A DNA stretch of 64,000 bases from Polaribacter sejongensis (lineage in GTDB: Bacteria; Bacteroidota; Bacteroidia; Flavobacteriales; Flavobacteriaceae), in assembly GCF_038024065.1 (NCBI RefSeq), contig NZ_CP150667.1, positions 3,851,501 through 3,915,500 on the forward strand, read 5' to 3'. Position numbers and translations under genes: made by a program. This document shows positions 52,727 to 62,266 of this stretch, in pieces; positions within the stretch are counted from its first letter, which is position 1; each line of letters begins with the position of its first letter. Under the pieces are notes generated by a model. The model was given only the letters and a program-made list of their open reading frames with translations. It was not told the origin of the DNA and did no database searches.

Positions 52727-55702
52727 TTAATTATTTTTTTCTTCTTTTTTAGAAGTATCAAACATAATTGGTGTTGCCACAAATAATGATGAATAGGTAC
52801 CTACTACTACACCAATAATTAAGGCGAACATAAATCCTTTAATAGAGTCTCCTCCAAATAAGAAGATTGCTAACATTACTAATAATGTTGTTAAAGATGT
52901 ATTTATAGTTCTACCTAAAGTAGAGCTTAATGCTTTGTCTACAACTTCGCTGTATTTCCAATTAGGATGTGTTCCTGTAAACTCTCTAATTCTATCGAAA
53001 ATAACCACAGTATCATTCAGAGAGTATCCAACTACGGTTAGAATTGCTGCTATAAATGATTGACCTATTTCCATATCAAAAGGCATAAAGCTGTATGTAA
53101 TAGAGAATACACTTAATACAATTAAAACATCATGGAAAACTGCAGTTACAGCTCCAATAGAGAAAGATACCTTTCTAAAACGTAATAAGATGTATAAGAA
53201 AACAACTAATAATGATCCAAATACCGCGTATAATGCTGATGTTTTAATATCATCTGCAATAGTTGGCTCTACTTTCATATAACTCATTACACCAGAACCT
53301 TCTTTTTCGAAACCTGGTTTAAAGTTTTCATAAGTAGTTGTTCCTAAATAAGATTTTAATCCTGTAAATAATGCACTCTGAACTTGGTCATCTACATCTT
53401 GTCCATCTTCATCAATTTTATAAACTGTTGTTATTTTTAATTGACGATCAGAACCGTATGTTTTTACTTCTGGAGCCGTACCAAAAGCATCTTTTAAAGT
53501 AGAAGCAACTTCTGTAGCATTCATGCTTTGATCGAAACGAACAACGTAAGAACGTCCTCCTTTAAAATCTACACCTTGCTTTAATCCGATAGAGAAAATA
53601 GAAACAATACCTGCAATAATTACAGCACCAGAAACGATGTACGCAATTTTACGTTTTCTTAAGAATTCTATATTTATGTTTTGGAACCATCCTTTAGAGA
53701 TAGAAGTATTAAATGTTAATTTACCACCTTTGTTAATAGATCTGTCTATTAATAAACGAGTAATAAATACTGCTGTAAATAATGACGTTGCAATACCAAT
53801 CATTAATGTTAAAGCAAAACCTTTAATTGGTCCTGTACCAAAAACATATAAAATAACACCTGTTAAAAGCGTTGTAATATTTGCATCTATAATTGCAGAT
53901 AAAGCTCCTTTAATAGAGAACCCTTCTTCTACAGACTGTTTTAATCCTTTCTTAATAGCTAAACTTTCCTTGATCCTTTCAAAGATAATTACGTTTGCAT
54001 CTACAGACATACCAATGGTTAAGATAATACCTGCAATACCAGGCAATGTTAACACGGCGTTGAAAGAAGCTAAAATTCCGAAGATAAATAAGATGTTTAC
54101 CGCTAAAGCGATGTCTGCATATAAACCAGCTTTTCCGTAATATAAAGCCATCCAAACTAATACTAATAAAATAGCTAATCCAAAAGATTGAATACTATGA
54201 TCTATAGATTCTTGTCCTAATGATGGCCCTACAACTTCTATTTGAATAATTCTTGCAGCTGCAGGTAATTTACCCGCTTTTAATACAGTAGCAATATCTT
54301 CTGCTTCTGTAATTGTCATTGTTCCACCAGAAATAGAAGTTCTACCTCCAGTAATTGGCGTATTTACAGAAGGAGCAGTATATACATAGTCATCTAATAC
54401 AACAGCAACAAATTTACCTTGGTTTTCGGTAGTCATTTTAGCCCATTGTTTTGTTCCAGAACTGTTCATAGTCATAGAAACTTCTGGCTTATTTAATTGG
54501 TCAAATACTTGAGAAGCATCTAAAATAACATCACCCTCAATAGTAGCATTACCACTACGGCTTCCTTTAATTGCATATAATCCAATTAGCTCAGTTCCGT
54601 CTGTACCTTTGTTAGATTTATAATCCCATAAGAATTTAACGTACTTTAATTCGTTAGGCAATAAAGCTTTTACGTCTTTTCTGCTTAATAAATCATTTAC
54701 CATTGCCGTATCTAACACTCTAGCTTGTCCTACTAGAGAACTCATTTGTTGCTGAGATTGTGCTACGTTAGGAAATAAATAGGTGAAAAGGTTTTTTTGA
54801 TTTACATCTGTAGAATCGATTGATTCACCTAATAAATCATCAATATCATCTGTTTTAGTTGAGTCGATTACTTTTTCTGCTGCACTGTTGTCTTTTAAGA
54901 TTTCAGCAATTTTAGCATTTGCAGTAAAAAAGTAATTCTGAACTTCTACATTGGTATAAACTTCCCAAAACTGTAATTCTGCTTTACTAGTAATTAAACG
55001 AGTAACACGCTCAATATCTTTTGCTCCTGGTAATTCAATTTGAATTCTACCAGAATTTCCAATTCTTTGAATGTTTGGTTGTGTAACACCAAATTTATCA
55101 ATTCTACTTCTTAATACTTCAAAAGCAGTACCAATAGAACTGTTAATCTCTTCTTGTAAAGTTGCTTTAACGGTAGCATTTGCTTCGTTAAAAGTAATTT
55201 TCTCGCTTAAAGCTTTTGTTCCAAAAATAGAAGGATCACTTAATTTAGTGTCTCCTGCAACTTTTTCAAACTCTTCAAAAAATAAGTCTAAATAAGTAGC
55301 GTTACTACTTTTTTGAGCTTCATCTGCAGCCTCTAGTGCTTGGTTAAAAGCAACGTTTTTAGAGTCGTTAGCTAAGCTTTTTAAAACTTCTTTTACAGAT
55401 ACTTGCAAAATAGCATTAACACCACCTTTTAAATCTAGACCAAGATTCATTTCTTTGTCTTTTACATCATTGTAGCTGTAAGAGGCAACACCTAAATTAA
55501 TAATCTCTTGGTTTGCAACACTGTCTAAGTACTTTCTCTCAAAAGTAGCTTTTTGTCTTGCATCAATATTATCACCTTTGCTCTCAGCGTAAGCTACAGC
55601 GTCATCTTCTACCTTAGTGGCTAAAAATGTAAATGATAATTGGTATAAACTTACTATTCCAAAAAGGATAGCAAATAACTTTATAAGTCCTTTGTTTTGC
55701 AT
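52727..55702 (-). CDS. secDF: Protein translocase SecDF fusion
   Basis: The 991-residue proton-driven accessory subunit of the Sec translocon has SecD and SecF joined in one chain. SecD: N-terminal helix, a large periplasmic P1 region (VLRSRIDKFGVTQPNIQRIG, GRIQIELPG), then GLDLKGGVNAILQV near the start and the SecD membrane motifs LTLPGIAGIILTIGMSVDANVIIFERIKE. SecF begins at about residue 675 with DFKGGRSYVVRF and has FHDVLIVLSVFSI and SLNDTVVIFDRIRE. Twelve membrane helices are expected. The fused form and length are usual for Bacteroidota. Confidence 0.96.
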   Translation of the reverse strand: MQNKGLIKLFAILFGIVSLYQLSFTFLATKVEDDAVAYAESKGDNIDARQKATFERKYLDSVANQEIINLGVASYSYNDVKDKEMNLGLDLKGGVNAILQVSVKEVLKSLANDSKNVAFNQALEAADEAQKSSNATYLDLFFEEFEKVAGDTKLSDPSIFGTKALSEKITFNEANATVKATLQEEINSSIGTAFEVLRSRIDKFGVTQPNIQRIGNSGRIQIELPGAKDIERVTRLITSKAELQFWEVYTNVEVQNYFFTANAKIAEILKDNSAAEKVIDSTKTDDIDDLLGESIDSTDVNQKNLFTYLFPNVAQSQQQMSSLVGQARVLDTAMVNDLLSRKDVKALLPNELKYVKFLWDYKSNKGTDGTELIGLYAIKGSRSGNATIEGDVILDASQVFDQLNKPEVSMTMNSSGTKQWAKMTTENQGKFVAVVLDDYVYTAPSVNTPITGGRTSISGGTMTITEAEDIATVLKAGKLPAAARIIQIEVVGPSLGQESIDHSIQSFGLAILLVLVWMALYYGKAGLYADIALAVNILFIFGILASFNAVLTLPGIAGIILTIGMSVDANVIIFERIKESLAIKKGLKQSVEEGFSIKGALSAIIDANITTLLTGVILYVFGTGPIKGFALTLMIGIATSLFTAVFITRLLIDRSINKGGKLTFNTSISKGWFQNINIEFLRKRKIAYIVSGAVIIAGIVSIFSIGLKQGVDFKGGRSYVVRFDQSMNATEVASTLKDAFGTAPEVKTYGSDRQLKITTVYKIDEDGQDVDDQVQSALFTGLKSYLGTTTYENFKPGFEKEGSGVMSYMKVEPTIADDIKTSALYAVFGSLLVVFLYILLRFRKVSFSIGAVTAVFHDVLIVLSVFSITYSFMPFDMEIGQSFIAAILTVVGYSLNDTVVIFDRIREFTGTHPNWKYSEVVDKALSSTLGRTINTSLTTLLVMLAIFLFGGDSIKGFMFALIIGVVVGTYSSLFVATPIMFDTSKKEEKNN

Positions 55703-55859
55703 TTTATAATTATTTTATTGTCTAGGTTTTTAAAAAACGAGCAAATATATAGTTTCTCGTAAAATCTGACAATTATTTTTGTTGATTGTTTTTTGTAATT
55801 ATGAGTTTGGTACTCATGATTTTAAAGTAGATATAAAAAAGTGTAAATGATTACATTTT

Positions 55860-56462
55860 TTATAGATGGAAGCTTCTGGGACCTGCTCTAACTTCTGGTT
55901 CGTTGTAAGATGTTTTATCTTTTATAAAAGGATTTGTTTTATGAACTTTATAACTAGTTTTAAAGAGTTGATTTTCTTTGTTTTGGTCTGCTTTTTTTAG
56001 GAAAGCAAATAAATTGTAATTGGTTATTTTATCTAAATTATATTTAAGTTCTACAACAAAATGAAAATCAGAATTAGAAATATCAGATTTATTTGTTATT
56101 TCATGAATATCAATATGGTATTTATAAGAATTCTCATCTTTTTCTTTATGATCAGGGTCTTCATTTAAAACTAACGTATGTTTCTTAGCTAGTTTTTTCT
56201 TGATTTTATCAATATGAAAAGTACTGTAGTAAGAAATCTTTAAAGTTCCGCTGTCTGTTTCATTGATTTTAATGTTTGAAACACCAATTTTTAATAGTTT
56301 TTCTTTTACGTCAGCAATGGTGCTTTCAATATCTTTTTGGTCAATTTTAACATCAACAAATTCGAGCACTATTTCTTGATTGGGTAAAGTAACCTCTTCA
56401 TGAAATGCTCCGAAGCAAATAAATAGTAAGAATAAAGTACCGATGTACCATTTTGTTCTCAT
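55860..56462 (-). CDS. Exported protein of unknown function upstream of secDF
   Basis: The 200-residue protein has an N-terminal signal-like hydrophobic segment (WYIGTLFLLFICFGAFHEE), so it is probably periplasmic or membrane attached. No family is recognised. The region IADVKEKLLKIGVSNIKINE, then GTLKISYYSTFHIDKIKKKL, has the same spacing as SecD P1 (RSRIDKFGVTQPNIQRIG, GRIQIELPG, IERVTRLI), which might be a distant alpha-beta relationship or chance. It ends about 155 bases from secDF on the same strand. Confidence 0.62.
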   Translation of the reverse strand: MRTKWYIGTLFLLFICFGAFHEEVTLPNQEIVLEFVDVKIDQKDIESTIADVKEKLLKIGVSNIKINETDSGTLKISYYSTFHIDKIKKKLAKKHTLVLNEDPDHKEKDENSYKYHIDIHEITNKSDISNSDFHFVVELKYNLDKITNYNLFAFLKKADQNKENQLFKTSYKVHKTNPFIKDKTSYNEPEVRAGPRSFHL

Positions 56463-56883
56463 GTGTCAAATATATAAAAAAGATTGCTTTATCGTTCTGT
56501 AATAAAGAATCTAATTTAATTTTCTTGATAGGAACTTTAACAGATTATAATGTAATTTTAAATGCAAGATAATTGTCATATTCTTGCTTCTTAAAACTAA
56601 TTATATTTACTCTTTTCTTTCATTGTAATTCTATGTTTTATGTTTTTTTTTAGTTGTTTATTACTTTGTGTTCTAGTTTTTTAAAATGTATTAGACTAGG
56701 TGTTGTGCATTTGTTTTATTACTTAGAATAGCATCGTTATATTGTACTGTTTTTATAAAATTTTGAGTTTTTTAATTGCGTTTTATTTGTGATAATCGAG
56801 TTTTATTTGTGAATTTGTTAAAAATTTTAACATAATTACAGTTATTTGATTATATTAATAAATTAAAAGGTTTTATTTAATGA
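56463..56883. other. Gene-free AT-rich interval
   Basis: It lies between the divergent genes 55860-56462 and 56948-57583. It is very AT-rich, with a direct repeat GTTTTATTTGTGA at about 56784 and 56801. No ORF, hairpin with T run, or repeat-family copy is visible. It should carry the promoter for 55860-56462. Confidence 0.45.
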
Positions 56884-56913
56884 TTTGATTGTTGTATAAT
56901 TTAAGTATGTTTG
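56884..56913 (+). promoter_or_regulatory. Promoter of the orphan gene 56948-57583
   Basis: TTTG (56884-56887) and TATGTTTG (56906-56913) are separated by 18 bases, matching the Bacteroidota -33/-7 consensus. The leader of about 30 bases contains ACCCCCAAAATATT. Confidence 0.6.
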
Positions 56914-56947
56914 TTATTATACAATAACCCCCAAAATATTATACCAA

Positions 56948-57583
56948 TTGAGTACTCTTTCCCTTTTAAAGCCTTGCTTGTTTTTTCGTTTTCTAAAAAA
57001 GAATAATTATAAAGACGCAAGTTATTTTTATAGGTCTTTTTTTAGTATTAAAAATATTAACTACTATTTGTTATTGTTTGAAGAGCTTAAACTAAGGAAG
57101 GTAGTTACTACTGAAAATGAAATTTTTTTTACTTCTAAGTTTAAATTCGGCAGTACAATTAGAAGTGTTAAAAGTGGTCTTAAAGATGATTTTCATACTG
57201 TTAAAACGCTTTGTGGTACAGTTATTTTATATTCTAAAACTATAATTGGAAGTGACAAAGTTATCTTGGAACTTCATTTTTATAAAAAAAAGTTAGTTCT
57301 TTTTAGGTATACTTTTTCTAATATGAATAATAAAAGTAAAATTGAAAATATCTTAAGGGAAAAATATTTAAATATTGACTCTAAGGTTTGTTTTTCAGAG
57401 TGTGCTATTAATGATTCTAATGGTAATTCTATCTTTGTAGATGATAAGGTTAATTTTTCTGTATTATACTTTTCTTTCAATTTTGAATTTCATGATTATG
57501 TTATGAATCTTAAAAAAATAAATGAAGAAAAAATTCTTGCTGAAAAATTAAATTGGAAGACAGAAATTATGAAAAGGCTTTAA
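56948..57583 (+). CDS. Orphan protein of unknown function, TTG start
   Basis: The 211-residue protein has no signal peptide or membrane helix and is rich in Lys, Phe, Asn and Ser. The start TTG at 56948 lies 35 bases after a good promoter; a later start is possible but the frame is open from here. No family is recognised. The middle has alternating hydrophobic residues (TVILYSKTIIGSDKVILELH, FYKKKLVLFRYTF) suggesting a beta-rich fold. It ends 57 bases from the 3' end of recQ, convergent. Its high AT content and lack of neighbours with related roles suggest an acquired or fast-evolving gene. Confidence 0.6.
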   Translation: MSTLSLLKPCLFFRFLKKNNYKDASYFYRSFFSIKNINYYLLLFEELKLRKVVTTENEIFFTSKFKFGSTIRSVKSGLKDDFHTVKTLCGTVILYSKTIIGSDKVILELHFYKKKLVLFRYTFSNMNNKSKIENILREKYLNIDSKVCFSECAINDSNGNSIFVDDKVNFSVLYFSFNFEFHDYVMNLKKINEEKILAEKLNWKTEIMKRL

Positions 57584-57639
57584 TGCTATTCTTTTTTGTT
57601 GAAAAGTAAAAATGTGTACCTATTGATAATTTATGGCTG

Positions 57640-59751
57640 TTATTCGTTTTTTAAAATGAGTGTAATACTCAACCTTATTTCCCCATAAGAAACTTCTTCG
57701 TTTAGTTTTTCGTAAATGGGTTTCAATGCTACTTTACGATCTAATTCATTAAAAGCAATTCGTACTTTATCTATAACTTTTGTATCCACAAGTTTTTCTA
57801 ATTCCACCTCTTTTCCTTCCATATACAATTGAGAAAGGTGTGAAAAAACAGTAGTGATAGATAAGTTTCTTTTTTCTGCAATTTCTGAAGCATTAAAACC
57901 TTCTTGGTATAAATTAAACGTGTGTTGCATTGTACTAACTTTTCTAGGTTTTGCCACGCTTTTAAATTTACGAATCACGCTCATAAATTCGTCACCGTAC
58001 TTTTCCATTTTGTTCATTCCAACCCCAGAAATAGCTAAAAATTCATTTTCGGTTGTTGGAAGTTCACTTGCCATTAATTTTAATGTTTTGTCATTAAAAA
58101 TGATATACGCTGGCATGTTTTCTTCTTTAGCAATGGAATATCTTATTTTTTTTAGTTCTGTAAATAAATCTTTATTTGCTTCACTTCCAATTGTTGCTTT
58201 TATAGTTTTTGCTTTCTTCTTTTTGTCATCTGAAGTTAGAGGTGTTGTTAGTCGTATTGTTTTTTCTCCTTTTAAAACTGCCCACCCGATGGGTGATATT
58301 TTTAAAGCAGAATTTTCGCTATACATAATTTCTATCAAACCTTGGTTTGCCATTTGAATTACATAATCTCGCCAATCAAAAAAACTAACATCTTTTCCTA
58401 TTCCGTATGTTTTTAGATTATAATACTGTTTGGAGTGGATATCTGCATTGTTACTTCCTCTTAAAACATTAATTAACATAGTAATTCCGTCTTTTTCTTT
58501 CATTCTTGCAATTCCAGAAAGTGCTTTTTGAGTTATAACAGTGCCTTCAAAATCTTTAGGAGGATTTTCGCAAACATCACAATTTCCACAGTTTTCTGTG
58601 AGATGCTCTCCAAAATAGGATAATAATATTTTTCTTCTACACGATTTAGCTTCTGCAAATTGAAGCATTCTGTTTAGTTTTTCTTTTTGCATATCGCTAT
58701 TTGCTCCACCATCTGCAAATTGGCTGTATAATACAAAATCTCTCATGTTGTAGTAGAGGATAGTTTCTGATGGCAATCCGTCTCTTCCTGCTCTTCCTAT
58801 TTCTTGATAATAGCCTTCTAAGTTTTTTGGTAAATTATAATGAATTACAAATCGAACATTTGATTTGTCAATCCCCATTCCAAAAGCAATCGTAGCTACA
58901 ATTATTTTAGTATCGTCATTTATAAAATCCGTTTGTGTTTTTTCTCTTTCTTCATTATTCATTCCGGCATGATAAAATGCTACAGAATGACCTCTTTGCT
59001 TCAGGTGACTCGCTACTTCTTCGGTGTTTTTTCTACTCAAACAGTAAATAATACCACTTTGTTCTTTTCGTCGTTCTATAAAATTGCCGATTTCTTGTAG
59101 CTTTTTCTGTTTTGGAACTTGACCTCTAACTTCTATGCTTAAGTTTTTTCGATCAAAAGAAGAAATAAATAATTTAGAGTTTGTTAAGCCCAATTGGTCT
59201 TCAATATCTTTTCTAGCAGATTTATCCGCAGTAGCGGTTAAAGCCATAAAAGGTACTTTCGGTAAAGAGTTTCTAAAAACTTTTAGTTGTGTGTACTCAG
59301 GTCTAAAATCGTGTCCCCACATACTAACACAATGTGCTTCATCAATAGCGACTAATTTTATGTTTAATTCTCTAAGCCAAGTATTGCTTACGGATATTAA
59401 TTTTTCTGGAGATAAATACAATAATTGTAATTCTCCATTCATTGCTCTACCAATTACATCGTTTTCTTCTTGCGGAGAAATGGAGCTGTTAAAAAAATCA
59501 GCTTTTATTCCGTTAGATTTTAAGGCTTGTACTTGATCTTTCATTAATGAAATCAATGGTGAAACTACAATGGTAATTCCATCAAAAACCAATGCGGGAA
59601 TTTGGAAACAAATTGATTTCCCTCCTCCGGTAGGCATTAGTACAAAACTATCTTTTCCGTCTATGGTTCTGTTGATTATTTCTTCCTGTAAAGGACGAAA
59701 GTTGTCGTAACCGTATACGTTTTTTAAAAGGGTATGTGTTTGATTTTTCAC
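57640..59751 (-). CDS. recQ: ATP-dependent DNA helicase RecQ
   Basis: The 703-residue RecQ helicase begins with GTG (59751). Its motifs are I MPTGGGKSICFQIPAL, II AIDEAHCVSMWGHDFRPEY, and VI YYQEIGRAGRDGLPS; then a zinc site with CRRKILLSYFGEHLTENCGN followed by CDVC (RQC), a winged-helix part, an HRDC domain (about residues 525-600) and a C-terminal helix-turn-helix-like tail (EGFNASEIAEKRNLSITTVF). It works in recombination repair and replication-fork processing. The length with the extra C-terminal domain is normal for Bacteroidota. Confidence 0.95.
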   Translation of the reverse strand: MKNQTHTLLKNVYGYDNFRPLQEEIINRTIDGKDSFVLMPTGGGKSICFQIPALVFDGITIVVSPLISLMKDQVQALKSNGIKADFFNSSISPQEENDVIGRAMNGELQLLYLSPEKLISVSNTWLRELNIKLVAIDEAHCVSMWGHDFRPEYTQLKVFRNSLPKVPFMALTATADKSARKDIEDQLGLTNSKLFISSFDRKNLSIEVRGQVPKQKKLQEIGNFIERRKEQSGIIYCLSRKNTEEVASHLKQRGHSVAFYHAGMNNEEREKTQTDFINDDTKIIVATIAFGMGIDKSNVRFVIHYNLPKNLEGYYQEIGRAGRDGLPSETILYYNMRDFVLYSQFADGGANSDMQKEKLNRMLQFAEAKSCRRKILLSYFGEHLTENCGNCDVCENPPKDFEGTVITQKALSGIARMKEKDGITMLINVLRGSNNADIHSKQYYNLKTYGIGKDVSFFDWRDYVIQMANQGLIEIMYSENSALKISPIGWAVLKGEKTIRLTTPLTSDDKKKKAKTIKATIGSEANKDLFTELKKIRYSIAKEENMPAYIIFNDKTLKLMASELPTTENEFLAISGVGMNKMEKYGDEFMSVIRKFKSVAKPRKVSTMQHTFNLYQEGFNASEIAEKRNLSITTVFSHLSQLYMEGKEVELEKLVDTKVIDKVRIAFNELDRKVALKPIYEKLNEEVSYGEIRLSITLILKNE

Positions 59752-59851
59752 TTTTTCAACAATTGGGGCTCAAATATACGGGTTTAGATATTTGTACAGT
59801 AATATCTATTTGGTTTCCTAGAAAAGATGGGATAGAAGTAGAGGTGTAAAA

Positions 59852-59880
59852 AAAGCCTCAAAGAATTTCTTTGAGGCTTT
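59852..59880 (-). terminator. Terminator of mdh
   Basis: AAAGCCTCAAAGAA and its complement form a 14-bp stem with a one- to three-base loop, flanked by A and T runs. It lies 33 bases beyond the mdh stop and may also serve transcripts of the other strand. Confidence 0.8.
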
Positions 59881-59912
59881 ATGTATTATAATTTGTTGTA
59901 AAAGACTATTTA

Positions 59913-60839
59913 TTATAATTCTAACAAAGCGTTAGTTGCTTTTACTCCTTTTGCAGAAGCTTGAATTTGAGTTTTTTCAGCATCAGATAATTTAATTTCT
60001 ACAATGCTTTCAATTCCGTTTTTACCTAAAACAACAGGAACTCCAATACATAAATCACTTAAACCGAATTCACCTTCTAATAAAGAAGAACAAGGAAATA
60101 TTTTTTTAGTATCACAAGCAATTGCTTGTACCATTGCAGAAACTGCTGCACCTGGAGCATACCAAGCAGAAGTACCTAATAAACCAGTTAAGGTTGCACC
60201 ACCAACTTTAGTGTCTTGTAAAACTTGTTCTAATCTTTCTTCAGAAATAAATTCTGAAACAGGAACAGAGTTACGAGTAGCTAAACGAGTTAAAGGAACC
60301 ATACCAGTGTCTGAGTGACCACCAATTACCATACCGTCAACATCAGAAATAGGCGCACCTAAAGCTTCTGCTAATCTGTATTTAAAACGAGCAGAATCTA
60401 AAGCACCACCCATTCCAATGATTTTGTTTTTTTGTAACCCAGTAGTTTTATGAACTAAATAAGTCATTGTATCCATTGGGTTAGAAACCACAATGATAAT
60501 TGTATTTGGAGAGTGTTCTATTAAATTAGCTGAAACTGTTTTTACAATTCCTGCATTAATACCAATTAATTCTTCACGAGTCATTCCTGGTTTACGTGGA
60601 ATACCAGAGGTAATAACACAAACATCAGAATTAGCTGTTTTAGAATAGTCATTTGTACTTCCTGTAATTTTTGTATCAAAACTGTTTAAAGAAGCCGTTT
60701 GCATTAAATCCATTGCTTTACCTTCTGCAAAACCTTCTTTAATGTCTAAAATAACAACTTCGGATGCAAAATCCTTAATTGCGATGTATTCTGCACAACT
60801 TGCACCTACTGCACCTGCTCCTACTACTGAAACTTTCAT
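59913..60839 (-). CDS. mdh: Malate dehydrogenase (LDH-like type)
   Basis: The 308-residue NAD-dependent malate dehydrogenase oxidises malate to oxaloacetate in the TCA cycle. It has the Rossmann motif VVGAGAVGASCA, substrate-binding arginines in SGIPRKPGMTREEL, SNPMDTMTYL and GMGGALDSARF, and the catalytic histidine in GGHSDTGMVPL. The sequence belongs to the lactate-dehydrogenase-like MDH group, the normal form in Bacteroidota. It lies between the outer-membrane protein gene and recQ. Confidence 0.95.
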   Translation of the reverse strand: MKVSVVGAGAVGASCAEYIAIKDFASEVVILDIKEGFAEGKAMDLMQTASLNSFDTKITGSTNDYSKTANSDVCVITSGIPRKPGMTREELIGINAGIVKTVSANLIEHSPNTIIIVVSNPMDTMTYLVHKTTGLQKNKIIGMGGALDSARFKYRLAEALGAPISDVDGMVIGGHSDTGMVPLTRLATRNSVPVSEFISEERLEQVLQDTKVGGATLTGLLGTSAWYAPGAAVSAMVQAIACDTKKIFPCSSLLEGEFGLSDLCIGVPVVLGKNGIESIVEIKLSDAEKTQIQASAKGVKATNALLEL

Positions 60840-60922
60840 ATATATAATTTTTAAGATTTATAATGTATTTGATCTCTAACAAAAGTACGAAAATTACTTA
60901 AGGTTTTAGTCTTATAAAAACA

Positions 60923-60955
60923 AAAAGACACCCTATAAAGGTGTCTTTTTACGAA
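60923..60955 (-). terminator. Terminator of the outer-membrane protein gene
   Basis: AAAAGACACC and GGTGTCTTTT form a 10-bp stem with a 7-base loop; T5-GTTTTT follows on the minus strand. Confidence 0.82.
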
Positions 60956-60972
60956 AAGGATTTCGACTCTTT

Positions 60973-62034
60973 TTATCTAAAACTAAATGCAATACCTGCA
61001 TTTACTGTGTTGTATTCTTGTAGGGTGTAGCTTCCGAAAATCTTAAAGAATCCTAAGCTTAATCTTGCTCCGATTGTAGATGTTAATCCACCAACTTTGT
61101 AGTTTAAGTTTAAAGGGTCTACAAGTGTTTTTCTATATGTTTGTCCAAGCCCTCCTGAATATTCTAATTCGTAAGTTCCGTTTATGTTTAAAGAAGAAGA
61201 ACCGCTAACGTATCCAATACCTCCATAAACATTTATAAAAGGAAAATTTAATGAAGCTAAAGCTTGTACTGTATAAGAGTCTAATTTTAATTCTCCTAAA
61301 CCGTCAGTTATGGTTACTCCATTGTCGTTAGGGTCGTCTATAGCACTTGTAACTGTCATATTCGTAAAAGCACCCATTATAGAAACATGAAGAGGTAATT
61401 TATCTAAAGGGCCAAACCAATTGGTGATTTCTTTTTTTATTCCTAAACCAAATAATTTTCCCTTTACATCATCGCTACCTACTTCTGGAACAACACGTAC
61501 AGTTGCTTCAAATTGATAAGGTAGACCTAAGCTTATTTGTACGGATGGAGTTGGTGCTGCGTTTAAAGGTAGATCATCTCCAAAACCATCTGGCATTGTA
61601 AAGTTTCTCACTAATTCTGGGTGAATACCATTATTTATCGTAGGGTCTGAGTTTGCAGGTATGGTTACCTCAAAACCATTTTGTAAAGCACTATCACCAC
61701 TCCCTAAAACGGTAGGAGAAGTTATTGGGTTTTGTGTGATTTTATCGGATAAGTTTAATGAATTTACATTAAAAATTTCTTTATCAGATGGAACAAGGGA
61801 AAGATTAGCGCCTATGGTGATATCAAAACCTAGTGTTTTGTGAACTTTTGCTGTGTGAAACCAACCGCTGCTCATTCCGTAGATAAAGCCTTCTGCCGCT
61901 GGTTTTAAATAAGCCTCTGTTAGTAGGTTTGCGTCTGAAATATCGGCAAAAAGAATGTTCTCTAAACCATCTTGTGCTTTTAGGTTAAATGTAAATGCAA
62001 ATACGCAGATAATAATTAAAATGCTTTTTTTCAT
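60973..62034 (-). CDS. Outer-membrane beta-barrel protein (DUF6588-like)
   Basis: The 353-residue protein has a signal peptide (MKKSILIIICVFAFTFNLKA, cut before Q). It shows repeated amphipathic strands ending in aromatic residues, and ends AGIAFSFR with a C-terminal aromatic/Arg typical of barrel proteins. The N-terminal GLENILFADISDANLLTEAY and GMSSGWFHTAKVHKTLGFDI match what I know as the DUF6588 family, found in Bacteroidota between gyrB and mdh. Its role is unknown. It has its own terminator. Confidence 0.8.
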   Translation of the reverse strand: MKKSILIIICVFAFTFNLKAQDGLENILFADISDANLLTEAYLKPAAEGFIYGMSSGWFHTAKVHKTLGFDITIGANLSLVPSDKEIFNVNSLNLSDKITQNPITSPTVLGSGDSALQNGFEVTIPANSDPTINNGIHPELVRNFTMPDGFGDDLPLNAAPTPSVQISLGLPYQFEATVRVVPEVGSDDVKGKLFGLGIKKEITNWFGPLDKLPLHVSIMGAFTNMTVTSAIDDPNDNGVTITDGLGELKLDSYTVQALASLNFPFINVYGGIGYVSGSSSLNINGTYELEYSGGLGQTYRKTLVDPLNLNYKVGGLTSTIGARLSLGFFKIFGSYTLQEYNTVNAGIAFSFR

Positions 62035-62201
62035 TGGTTGTGGTGCTTTATTTATAATTGGTTAAAGTTCTGTTAAAGTGATTGCTAAAATAGATAATTT
62101 TATTAATAAACAAAGGTTACTGATATTTTAATACTTTAAAAAGGGAGAAAATACCTATAAATGAGTATGTGCAAAACGTATGAAATATGTGTGTTTTATG
62201 G

Positions 62202-62240
62202 TCAAAAAAAATACACATTCCTATTGCTAGAAATGTGTAT
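62202..62240 (-). terminator. Terminator of gyrB
   Basis: ATACACATT and AATGTGTAT form a 9-bp perfect stem with a 12-base loop; T8 follows on the minus strand. It lies 27 bases beyond the gyrB stop. Confidence 0.78.
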
Positions 62241-62266
62241 GATATAAAATTATTTAGATTGAAATC

